Origin: Novosphingobium sp.
Lineage (GTDB): Bacteria; Pseudomonadota; Alphaproteobacteria; Sphingomonadales; Sphingomonadaceae
Direction: 5' to 3'
DNA length: 64,000 nt
NCBI GenBank assembly: GCA_017744735.1
Contig: JAGIAR010000009.1
Location: forward strand, 124,001 to 188,000
The notes beneath the pieces are model-generated. The model was not told the origin of the DNA and searched no databases. It saw only the letters and a program-made list of their open reading frames with translations. The position numbers were made by a program, and so were the translations under genes. The number at the start of each line of letters is the position of its first letter. Within the stretch, counting starts at the first letter, position 1. Of this stretch, positions 16,402 through 24,073 are shown piece after piece.

Positions 16402-18816
16402 ATGCCCCCGCATTTCAGCCGCTCTGCGGCCGCACGCCGTGCTTTGGCCGCGGCCGTCTCCGGTATCGCCCTGCTCGCCGCAGCCCCCGCCTTCGCGCAG
16501 GACAGCGGCAGCACGACCGACACCGCCAGCAACGACAGCCCCGCCGGTAACGAGATCATCGTGACCGCCCAGTTCCGCGCGCAGAACGTGCAGGACACCC
16601 CGCTCGCGATCACCGCGGTCGATTCCGCCATGCTCGCCGCGCGCAACCAGACCGATCTGTCGCAGGTCGCCGCCCAGGCGCCGAACGTGCAGCTGACCCA
16701 GATGGGCGGCGCCTTCGGCTCTTCGATGGCCGCCTATATCCGCGGCATCGGCCAGTACGACTTCAACCCGGCCTATGAGCCGGGCGTGGGCCTCTATGTC
16801 GACGACGTCTACTACGCGACGCTGACCGGCAACGTGCTCGACCTGCTCGACCTCGACCGGGTCGAAGTGCTGCGCGGGCCGCAGGGCACGCTGACCGGCC
16901 GCAACTCGATCGGCGGTGCGATCAAGCTGTTCTCGAAGAAGCCGGATGCGGACAACAGCGGCAGCATCGAAGCGGCCTACGGCTCGCGCGACCGCACCGA
17001 CCTGCGCGCCAGCATGAACTTCAAGCTGACCGACAATCTCTTCGCGCGCGTTGCAGGCGTCTACAAGCACCAGGACGGCTACGTCGACCAGGTCGATTAC
17101 GGCTGCGCCAATCCGGGCAATTCGCTCGGCATTACCGCCAATCCCTCGACCGGCAAGGACTGCGTCACCGACAAGCTGGGCGAGAAGAACTACGCCGGCC
17201 TGCGCGGCGCGCTGCGCTGGACCCCCGACGACAAGCTCGACTGGACCGTCACCGGCGACTACACCTACGAGAACCGCACCGCCTCCGCCGGCGTGTTGAC
17301 GGTGGACGACACCAGCAAGACCGATGGCGTGAACTTCATCTGCGGCAAGTACTGCACCTATGCCAACTGGTACGTGCCGGCCGGCGGGCAGGTCGACCAG
17401 CCCTATTACATGCCGAACAAGACGATGTTCAAAGGCTGGGGCGTGTCGAGCGACATGACCTATTCGCTCAACGACGACATCGAACTCAAGTCGATCACCG
17501 CCTATCGCGCCTATCACGAAACCTTCGGCACCGACGACGACTACACGCCGGATCCGAACATCACCGGCGCCGGTTACGACGATTTGAAGTTCCACTTCTT
17601 CAGCCAGGAACTGCGGCTCAACGCCAAGCTCGGCAGCTTCGCCGACCTGACCGTGGGCGGCTACTACAACGACGAGAAGACCACCTATTTCACCCGCCAG
17701 GACATCCGTTACATCGATTACGCGATCAACGGTTATCAGCAGACCCCGACCACCGGCGATTTCTACCTGCAGTTCATGGGCAACGACCCGGTCAATGCGA
17801 ACAGCAAGGCGGTGTTCGGCACGGTGATCCTGCACCCGACCTCGGCGCTGAACATCACCGCCGGCATCCGCTATACCAAGGAGCACAAGGACTACACCTT
17901 CGTGCGCAAGAGCCTCGACGGCGGCACGCTGGTCGATCCGTTCGGCGTCGGGCTGCTCGACGGCACGGTCGCCAATTACGACGGCCACCGCGTGGACTGG
18001 CGCATCTCGGCCGACTATCACGTCACCGACGACGTGATGGCCTATGCGACGGTCAGCACCGGCTTCAAGGGCGGCGGCGTGGTCGCGCGGCCGTTCACCC
18101 GCAACCAGGCGGTCAACGGCGCATTCGATCCGGAAACGCTCACCGCCTATGAATTCGGCGTGAAGACCGCGTTCTTCGGCCGCCGCGTGCACGCCAATTT
18201 TGCGACCTTCTACAACGACTACAAGAACATCCAGCTGCCGATCTCGGACTGCTCGATCCTCGACGAGGTCCCGGCCGGTACCGACACCAACACCTGCGCG
18301 GCGATCACCAATGCCGGCGACGGGCACATGTACGGCGCCGAGTTCGAGTTCAACGCCACTCCGATCGACGGGCTCGACATCGACGCGACGCTCAGCTGGA
18401 TCGACGGTGCGTGGGACCGGATCGACGACGTGGTCGGCGGTTCGATCAAGATCGGCGACCCGATCACCACGCCCAACTGGCGCTGGAGCTTCGGCATCCA
18501 GTACAAGGCGGATCTCGGCGCTTCGGGCTCGCTCACCCCGCGGTTCGACATCAACGGGCTCAGCAAGGAAAGCCTCGGCCGCCTGACGCTGAATTCGCCG
18601 CTGGATTACAACCCGGCCTATGCGCTCGCGAATGCCCGCCTGACCTGGAAGGACAAGGACGAGGATCTCGCGGTCTCGCTGGAGGTGCAGAACCTGTTCG
18701 ACAAGTACTACCTGCTGCCGCTGCGCTTCTCGGCGCTCTACGCGACCGCCGGCACGGTCTATTCGAACGTCGGGCGCCCGCGCGAATGGGCGATCTCGGT
18801 CAAGAAGTCGTTCTGA
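16402..18816 (+). CDS. TonB-dependent receptor 3
   Basis: The 804-residue receptor has a signal peptide (to about AFAQ, residue 33), EIIVTAQF, a plug with VGLYVDDVYYATLTG and LRGPQGTLTGRNSIGG, and a barrel ending KKSF. I start it at the ATG at 16402, which follows TTTGGAGAG. A TTG four codons upstream is the only other candidate. Its plug is closer to receptor 1 than to receptor 2. The three may divide a family of related lignin oligomers between them, which is inference from their position in this cluster. Confidence 0.93.
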   Translation: MPPHFSRSAAARRALAAAVSGIALLAAAPAFAQDSGSTTDTASNDSPAGNEIIVTAQFRAQNVQDTPLAITAVDSAMLAARNQTDLSQVAAQAPNVQLTQMGGAFGSSMAAYIRGIGQYDFNPAYEPGVGLYVDDVYYATLTGNVLDLLDLDRVEVLRGPQGTLTGRNSIGGAIKLFSKKPDADNSGSIEAAYGSRDRTDLRASMNFKLTDNLFARVAGVYKHQDGYVDQVDYGCANPGNSLGITANPSTGKDCVTDKLGEKNYAGLRGALRWTPDDKLDWTVTGDYTYENRTASAGVLTVDDTSKTDGVNFICGKYCTYANWYVPAGGQVDQPYYMPNKTMFKGWGVSSDMTYSLNDDIELKSITAYRAYHETFGTDDDYTPDPNITGAGYDDLKFHFFSQELRLNAKLGSFADLTVGGYYNDEKTTYFTRQDIRYIDYAINGYQQTPTTGDFYLQFMGNDPVNANSKAVFGTVILHPTSALNITAGIRYTKEHKDYTFVRKSLDGGTLVDPFGVGLLDGTVANYDGHRVDWRISADYHVTDDVMAYATVSTGFKGGGVVARPFTRNQAVNGAFDPETLTAYEFGVKTAFFGRRVHANFATFYNDYKNIQLPISDCSILDEVPAGTDTNTCAAITNAGDGHMYGAEFEFNATPIDGLDIDATLSWIDGAWDRIDDVVGGSIKIGDPITTPNWRWSFGIQYKADLGASGSLTPRFDINGLSKESLGRLTLNSPLDYNPAYALANARLTWKDKDEDLAVSLEVQNLFDKYYLLPLRFSALYATAGTVYSNVGRPREWAISVKKSF

Positions 18817-18840
18817 CCCGAGCCCGGGCTCGAACGGAAA

Positions 18841-18867
18841 GGGCGGCCCCGCGGGGCCGCCCTTTTT
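18841..18867 (+). terminator. Terminator after receptor 3
   Basis: GGGCGGCCCC (18841-18850) pairs with GGGGCCGCCC (18853-18862), followed by five T. The convergent MetE-like gene ends 31 bases further on. Confidence 0.9.
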
Positions 18868-18897
18868 CTTTTCGGGTTGCGGCTCGAGGCTGGCGGT

Positions 18898-20007
18898 TCA
18901 GCCCCAGACTTCTTCCGCGACTTCGACCACCAGGCGGATCTTGTCCGACTGCTGCTGGATCGAGAGGTCGTTGCCGTGATGGGTCGAGGCGAAGCCGCAT
19001 TGCGGGCTGAGCGCGAGTTGGTCGAGCGAGGTGAACTTGAGCGCCTCGTCGATCCGGCGCTTGATCTCGTCCTTGGTCTCCAGCTCGCCGAGCTTGGTGG
19101 TCACCAGGCCGAGCACCACCACCTTGCCCTTGGGCAGGAACCGCAGCGGGGCGAAGTCGCCCGAGCGCGGATCGTCGTATTCGAGCAGGAAGGCGTCGAT
19201 CTCCAGCTCGTTGAACATGATCTCCGCGACCGGCTCGTAGCCGCCCTCGGCCGCCCAGCTCGAGCGGAAATTGCCGCGGCACAGATGGATCGCCCGGAGC
19301 ATGTCGGCCGGGGCGTCGCGGAACGAGGCGTTGATCAGCGCGGCATAGGCGCGCGGGGTCTCGTCCGGATCGACACCGCGCTTGCGGGCGTTCTCGCGGT
19401 GGGTCTCGTCGCAGAGATAGGCGAGGTTGGTGTCGTCGAACTGGAGATAGCGGCAGCCGGCATCGGCGAGGTCGGCGACTTCGGCGCGATAGGCGGCGGC
19501 GACGTCGTCGTAGAACTGCTGCATCTCGGGGTAGACGTCGGCCGGGATGCCGTCGCGCCCGGCGCGGAAGTGCAGCATCGTCGGCGAGGGGATCGTGACC
19601 TTCGGGGTCTCGCTCACCACGCTCTTGAGATATTCGAAATTGGCGCGCTCGATCGGCCTGGCGTGCGCGATCTTGCCGTCGATCACCATCCGCGGCGGCG
19701 CGAAATGGACGTCGGTGCCCGCGGCATTGTGGAACGCGACTTCCATCCCGCCTTCTTCCGCCACCCCGTCGAGCTGGAGCAGGAAGTCGGTGTGGAAGAA
19801 CTTGCGGCGGAACTCGCCGTCGCTGATTGCCTTGAGGCCGAGGCTTTCCTGGTATTTCGCGATGTCGCGGATCGCCTGGTCCTCGATGAAGCGGAGGTTC
19901 TCCGCGGGCAGTTCGCCGCGGGCGAAGGCATCGCGCGCGTCGAGCACGGCTGCGGGACGGAGGAACGAGCCGACATGGTCGGCGCGGGACGGCAATTGGG
20001 CGCTCAT
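18898..20007 (-). CDS. MetE-like (cobalamin-independent methionine synthase II) methyltransferase
   Basis: The 369-residue protein corresponds to the C-terminal catalytic barrel of MetE only, as in the YxjG/YxjH family. The zinc site can be followed: HLCRGN (His and Cys), EYDD (Glu) and SPQCGF (Cys). 'FDDTNLAYL' and 'HTDFLLQLDG' are family features. Members without the N-terminal domain move methyl groups from a small donor to a thiol, or act as thiol/epoxyalkane transferases. LigM in this cluster makes 5-methyl-tetrahydrofolate, so a role in recycling that methyl group is attractive but unproven. The gene diverges from the GST/dehydrogenase operon. Confidence 0.8.
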   Translation of the reverse strand: MSAQLPSRADHVGSFLRPAAVLDARDAFARGELPAENLRFIEDQAIRDIAKYQESLGLKAISDGEFRRKFFHTDFLLQLDGVAEEGGMEVAFHNAAGTDVHFAPPRMVIDGKIAHARPIERANFEYLKSVVSETPKVTIPSPTMLHFRAGRDGIPADVYPEMQQFYDDVAAAYRAEVADLADAGCRYLQFDDTNLAYLCDETHRENARKRGVDPDETPRAYAALINASFRDAPADMLRAIHLCRGNFRSSWAAEGGYEPVAEIMFNELEIDAFLLEYDDPRSGDFAPLRFLPKGKVVVLGLVTTKLGELETKDEIKRRIDEALKFTSLDQLALSPQCGFASTHHGNDLSIQQQSDKIRLVVEVAEEVWG

Positions 20008-20260
20008 ATATGAGTCCTGTAGCTAGCGATGATGGTTGCTAAGCCAGGGTCATAACGCGGGCTCGCGCTCGTCCGACGAGCCACATATGGCGATTGCGCC
20101 GATCAAGGCAACACACTGAAATTGTATACTTTATTGCCTATCCAAGACGCCTTTTCATTTGGAATATTCCTGCAGCTTCGCGCTTGACCGGACTCGCCCG
20201 CGGAAAGTAAGCATCGCTTACAAAATCGGCGCCGGAAAAGGCCGCCTGCAGGAGAGTCGG
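20008..20260. promoter_or_regulatory. Divergent promoter region, MetE-like gene and GST operon
   Basis: The 253 bp between two divergent genes has no coding frame I believe. An AT-rich patch with AAATTGTATACTTTATT (20119-20135, GTATAC palindrome at 20124-20129) is the likely promoter of the plus-strand operon. ATTGTAT also occurs at 34311-34317 before ligM. GCAGGAGAG precedes the first GST. Confidence 0.45.
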
Positions 20261-21028
20261 ATGGCCGAGGTAAAGCTCTATCACTGGGAGCCGAACGCCA
20301 ATTCGGGCAAGCCGATGCTGGCCCTGGTCGAGAAGGGCGTGCCCTTCGCCAGCCATTACATCAACATGCTGGAATTCGACCAGCACCAGCCCGAATATCT
20401 CGCGGTCAATCCGCAGGGCACGATCCCGGCGATGTTCCACGGGACGCGGATCCTGACCGAAAGCACCGCGATCATGGAATATGTCGACGAGGCCTTCGAC
20501 GGCCCGGCGCTGATGCCGTCCGACGCGCGCGACCGCTGGCGTATCCGCTGGTGGATGAAGTTCATGGACCAGTGGCTCGGGCCCAGCTTCTCGATGATCG
20601 GCTGGTGCACCTTCGTCGGCCCTTCGCTCGCGCATAAGTCGCCCGAGGAACGCGAGGCGATGATCGCGCGCATCCCCCTGCCCGAGCGCCGGGTCGCGTG
20701 GCGCAAGGCGATGTTCGCCGAGTTCGGCGAGGAAGAACTGGCCGAGAGCAAGCGCCGCATCGCTCTGGGCGTGAGGATGATCGAGGAAGAGCTGGGCAAG
20801 CGCGCCTATATCGGCAGCAACCAGTATTCGCTCGCCGACATCAACATCTTCAATTCGACCTACATGCTCCCGGTCGGCAATCCCGAACTGACCAGCCCCG
20901 AGTTGACCCCCAATCTGTGGCGCTGGCTCAAGACGGTCTATCGCCGCCCGGCGGTGCAGCGGACCTGGGCGATGGGCTCGGGCCGGTTCACCGACCGCTT
21001 CAACGCGATCATGGGAGAATTCGCATGA
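20261..21028 (+). CDS. Glutathione S-transferase, beta-etherase-like (BaeA/LigE/LigF type)
   Basis: The 255-residue GST has an N-terminal thioredoxin-like domain (LYHWEPNANSGKP, NPQGTIPAM, TESTAIMEY) and a C-terminal helical domain with GWCTFVGPS, LPERRVAWRKAMF and YSLADINIF. The 'LYxxxPxANSxKP' start and the loop after 'IGW' are features of lignin beta-etherases, which attack the beta carbon of C-alpha-keto aryl ethers with glutathione. The next gene overlaps it by ATGA and encodes a second, divergent GST. Such a pair recalls the heterodimeric BaeAB of Novosphingobium. The start is at 20261 after GGAGAG. Stereospecificity cannot be judged from the sequence. Confidence 0.8.
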   Translation: MAEVKLYHWEPNANSGKPMLALVEKGVPFASHYINMLEFDQHQPEYLAVNPQGTIPAMFHGTRILTESTAIMEYVDEAFDGPALMPSDARDRWRIRWWMKFMDQWLGPSFSMIGWCTFVGPSLAHKSPEEREAMIARIPLPERRVAWRKAMFAEFGEEELAESKRRIALGVRMIEEELGKRAYIGSNQYSLADINIFNSTYMLPVGNPELTSPELTPNLWRWLKTVYRRPAVQRTWAMGSGRFTDRFNAIMGEFA

Positions 21029-21783
21029 GCGCGGTGCTCTATCACGGCGAGCCCAACGGGCCTTCGCTGAGCGTGCTGGCGGCGCTGGAGGAAAGCGGGC
21101 TCGATATCGAGACCCGGCACATCGACCTGCGCAAGGGCGAGCGGCACGCGCTTCCCGGCGTAACCGATGCCGTTGCGCTGGACATGGCGGTTGAGGGCGA
21201 AGGCCCGGTGCTGGTCGTAGACGGCGAGGCGATGAGCGAAGCGGTATTCCTTGCACAGTATTTCGACGAGCAGGCGGGCGGTGCCGGGCTTCAGCCGGAA
21301 GACCCCTATGCCCATTGGCAGATGCTGATGTGGTGCCGCCAGGCGACCGAGCGGCTGAGCCCGGCAGTCGCCTATCTCGGCATCTTCGCGAGTGATGCGC
21401 CAAGCGAAGCGCGGCTCAGTCCGATTGCGAGCGAAGACCTTCGCGCCCGCTGGCAGGACTGGCGCGACGGCGCGATCGACGAGGGCAAGGCCGCCGACAG
21501 CCGCGCCAAGATCGCCCAGTTCGCCGAGCGGACCGAGAACCAGCTGGCCGACGGGCGCGACTGGCTGATGGGCGAGTTCTCGATCGCCGATCTCGAAACC
21601 TATGCCTGGCTGATCGGCGCGCAGGAGCTCGAGCCGGCCGCCTTCGAAGGCAAGGCGGCGCTCGCCGCCTGGATGGAGCGGGTGGCGGCACGCCCTAGCG
21701 TGCAGAAGGCGCTCGCCCGCGCGCAGACGGACAACCCCCGCCGCAGCTTCGCGCCGGGGCCGGAAATCAATCGCTGGGGCTGA
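21025..21783 (+). CDS. Divergent glutathione S-transferase, probable partner subunit
   Basis: The 252-residue protein has a degenerate GST thioredoxin domain: LYHGEPNGPSLSV replaces the usual glutathione-site region, and the Pro-bearing loop reads EGPVLVVDGEAMSEA. The C-terminal domain still has FSIADLETYAWL. Its ATG overlaps the stop of the upstream GST, which implies coupled, roughly equal synthesis. In BaeAB one subunit is similarly divergent, so I infer a heterodimer with the product of 20261-21028. A stand-alone GST of other function is possible. Confidence 0.75.
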   Translation: MSAVLYHGEPNGPSLSVLAALEESGLDIETRHIDLRKGERHALPGVTDAVALDMAVEGEGPVLVVDGEAMSEAVFLAQYFDEQAGGAGLQPEDPYAHWQMLMWCRQATERLSPAVAYLGIFASDAPSEARLSPIASEDLRARWQDWRDGAIDEGKAADSRAKIAQFAERTENQLADGRDWLMGEFSIADLETYAWLIGAQELEPAAFEGKAALAAWMERVAARPSVQKALARAQTDNPRRSFAPGPEINRWG

Positions 21784-21806
21784 TCGGCAGCGACGGGAGA
21801 GGAAGA

Positions 21807-23933
21807 ATGCGTCTGGGTCTTGTCGCGGCACTCGCCGCATCGTTGCTGCTGGCGGCTTGCGGAGCGGACACCAAACCCTCGGCGCTCCCGACCGAGGGGG
21901 TGACCGACGCGATGCTCGCCGCTCCGCCCGAGGGCGAATGGCTGAGCTACGGCCGCGACTATGCCGAACAGCGCTTCAGCCCGCTGACCGAGGTGAGCGA
22001 CCAGACCGTATCCAAGCTCGGCCTCGCCTGGTCGGCCGATCTCGACACGGCGCGCGGGCAGGAAGCCACGCCGCTGATGCACGACGGGGTGCTCTACGTC
22101 AGCACCGCCTGGTCGATGGTGAAGGCCTATGACGCCAAGACCGGCGCGCTCAAATGGTCCTACGATCCCAAGGTCCCGCGCGAGACGCTGCCGGTGGCCT
22201 GCTGCGACGCGGTCAACCGCGGCGTCGCGCTCTATGGCGACAAGGTCTATATCGCGACGCTCGACGGCTATCTCGTCGCGCTCAACCAGAAGGACGGTTC
22301 GGTCGCCTGGCGCAGCGAAGTCGTGCCCGACCACCAGAGCTACACCATCACCGGCGCCCCGCGCATTGCCGGCGGCAAGGTGCTGATCGGATCGGGCGGC
22401 GCGGAATACCGCGCCCGCGGCTTCATCGCCGCCTACGACTGGGCGACCGGCAAGCAATTGTGGCGCTTCCACACCGTTCCCGGCGATCCGGCGAAGGGCT
22501 TCGAGGACAAGGCGATGGAGACTGCCGCCAAGACCTGGGGCGGCGACTGGTGGAAGCTCGGCGGTGGCGGTACCGTGTGGGACGCGATCACCTATGACGC
22601 GAAGGACAATCTGGTGCTGTTCGGCACCGGCAATGCCGAGCCGTGGAACCCCGGCGCGAACGGCCGCAACAAGGTGGGCGATGCCGCCAACGGCGACAAT
22701 CTCTACACCTCGTCGATCGTCGCGGTGAATGCCGACACCGGCGAATACGTCTGGCACTTCCAGGAGACGCCCGAGGACCGGTGGGACTTCGACAGCGACG
22801 CCCAGATCACCCTCGCGGAGCTGACGATCGACGGCCGGCAGCGCCACGTGATCATGCACGCGCCGAAGAACGGCTATTTCTACATCCTCGACGCCAAGAC
22901 CGGCCAGTTCCTCTCGGCCACGCCCTGGACCCAGATCACCTGGTCGACCGCGATGGATCCCAAGACCGGCCGGCCCACGATCAACCCGGATGCGCGTTAC
23001 GAACAGACCGGAAAGTTGTGGGTCTCGCTTCCCGGCGCGGGCGGCGCCCATTCGTGGCATCCCCAATCCTATTCGCCCAAGACCGGGCTGATGTATCTTC
23101 CGGCCAACGTCGCCGGCTTCCCCTACATGGCGGCGAAGAACTGGAAGGAATCGCCGATCGGCTTCCAGACCGCGCAGGATTCGGCAGCGGTCGCGCTGCC
23201 GGCGATCGAGGCGGTCCGCCAGCAGACCCTTGCCGCGACCACCGGCGCGCTGGTCGCTTGGGATCCGGTCGCCAAGAAGGAAGCCTGGCGGGTGCCCTAC
23301 AAGGGCCCGTGGAACGGTGGCACGCTCGCGACCGCAGGCAATCTGGTGTTCCAGGGCACGGCGGCCGAGCAGTTCGCCGCCTATACCGCGGACACCGGCA
23401 AGTTGCTGTGGTCTTTCCCGACCCAGAGCGGCGTGATTGCGGCGCCGATGACCTATGCGATCGGCGGCGAGCAATATGTCGCGGTGCTGACCGGCTGGGG
23501 CGGCGTATGGGACATCGCGCCCGGCCTGCTCTCGTCCAAATCGGGCATTCCCCGCAACATCAGCCGCCTGCTGGTGTTCAAGCTGGGCGGCACCGCCAAG
23601 CTGCCGCCGGCACCGCCGCTCAACAAGCTGGTGCTCGATCCGCCCGCCTTCACCGGCACGGACGCACAGGCCGCGCACGGAGCCGACGTCTACGGGCGCT
23701 ATTGCTCGGTGTGCCACGGCGACGCCGCGATCGCCGGCGCGCTCAATCCCGATCTGCGCCGGTCGGGCGCGATCGAGCATGCCGATGCGTTCAAGGCGAT
23801 CGTAATCGGCGGCGCGTTGCACCAGGGCGGGATGATCTCGTGGAAGCAGGTGGTCAGCCCCGACGATGCCGAGGCAATCCGCCAATATGTGATCAAACGC
23901 GCCAATGAGGACAAGGCGCTCGGCGGACCGTGA
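21807..23933 (+). CDS. Quinohaemoprotein (PQQ and haem c) alcohol dehydrogenase
   Basis: The 708-residue protein begins with a lipoprotein signal (lipobox LAAC near residue 18). It contains an eight-bladed PQQ propeller, including the adjacent Cys132-Cys133 pair under the cofactor, and a C-terminal cytochrome c domain with CSVCH (633-637) and a later GGM as possible haem ligand. The catalytic Asp is Asp327 in RWDFDSD. Asp329, two residues on, matches the extra aspartate of lanthanide-dependent enzymes, where calcium types have Ala, Ser or Thr. It should oxidise an alcohol in the periplasm and pass electrons to the respiratory chain. It follows the GST pair by 23 bases. A side-chain alcohol made by ether cleavage is a plausible substrate. 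Confidence 0.85.
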   Translation: MRLGLVAALAASLLLAACGADTKPSALPTEGVTDAMLAAPPEGEWLSYGRDYAEQRFSPLTEVSDQTVSKLGLAWSADLDTARGQEATPLMHDGVLYVSTAWSMVKAYDAKTGALKWSYDPKVPRETLPVACCDAVNRGVALYGDKVYIATLDGYLVALNQKDGSVAWRSEVVPDHQSYTITGAPRIAGGKVLIGSGGAEYRARGFIAAYDWATGKQLWRFHTVPGDPAKGFEDKAMETAAKTWGGDWWKLGGGGTVWDAITYDAKDNLVLFGTGNAEPWNPGANGRNKVGDAANGDNLYTSSIVAVNADTGEYVWHFQETPEDRWDFDSDAQITLAELTIDGRQRHVIMHAPKNGYFYILDAKTGQFLSATPWTQITWSTAMDPKTGRPTINPDARYEQTGKLWVSLPGAGGAHSWHPQSYSPKTGLMYLPANVAGFPYMAAKNWKESPIGFQTAQDSAAVALPAIEAVRQQTLAATTGALVAWDPVAKKEAWRVPYKGPWNGGTLATAGNLVFQGTAAEQFAAYTADTGKLLWSFPTQSGVIAAPMTYAIGGEQYVAVLTGWGGVWDIAPGLLSSKSGIPRNISRLLVFKLGGTAKLPPAPPLNKLVLDPPAFTGTDAQAAHGADVYGRYCSVCHGDAAIAGALNPDLRRSGAIEHADAFKAIVIGGALHQGGMISWKQVVSPDDAEAIRQYVIKRANEDKALGGP

Positions 23934-23972
23934 CAGGGAGAGATTGGATTCGACAGCAATCGCGCTAGATTA

Positions 23973-23984
23973 TAACGATCGTTA
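23973..23984. promoter_or_regulatory. Perfect 12-bp palindrome upstream of the aldehyde dehydrogenase
   Basis: TAACGATCGTTA is fully palindromic and lies about 90 bases before the ALDH start. It resembles TetR-type operators and matches variants at 7878-7889 and 10728-10739. Confidence 0.55.
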
Positions 23985-24073
23985 CGATACCGCGCCTTCG
24001 TTTGGCGAGCGACCCGCGGATTTGCTAGTTTGCGAACAACGCCAAAAAGATTCGCTTCGGGAAAGGACCTGAG

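Noticed and set aside
13972..18327. Other long minus-strand open frames opposite receptors 2 and 3
   Set aside because: Same reason: antisense frames caused by codon bias. No ribosome sites or recognisable motifs.
20008..20060. SAM-type riboswitch before the MetE-like gene
   Set aside because: The leader is short and I find no conserved SAM-II or SAM-V core. Only short, unrelated pairings are seen.
21600..23885. Minus-strand open frame of about 760 codons opposite the PQQ dehydrogenase
   Set aside because: The plus strand has an intact lipoprotein signal, PQQ and haem motifs. The minus frame has none.
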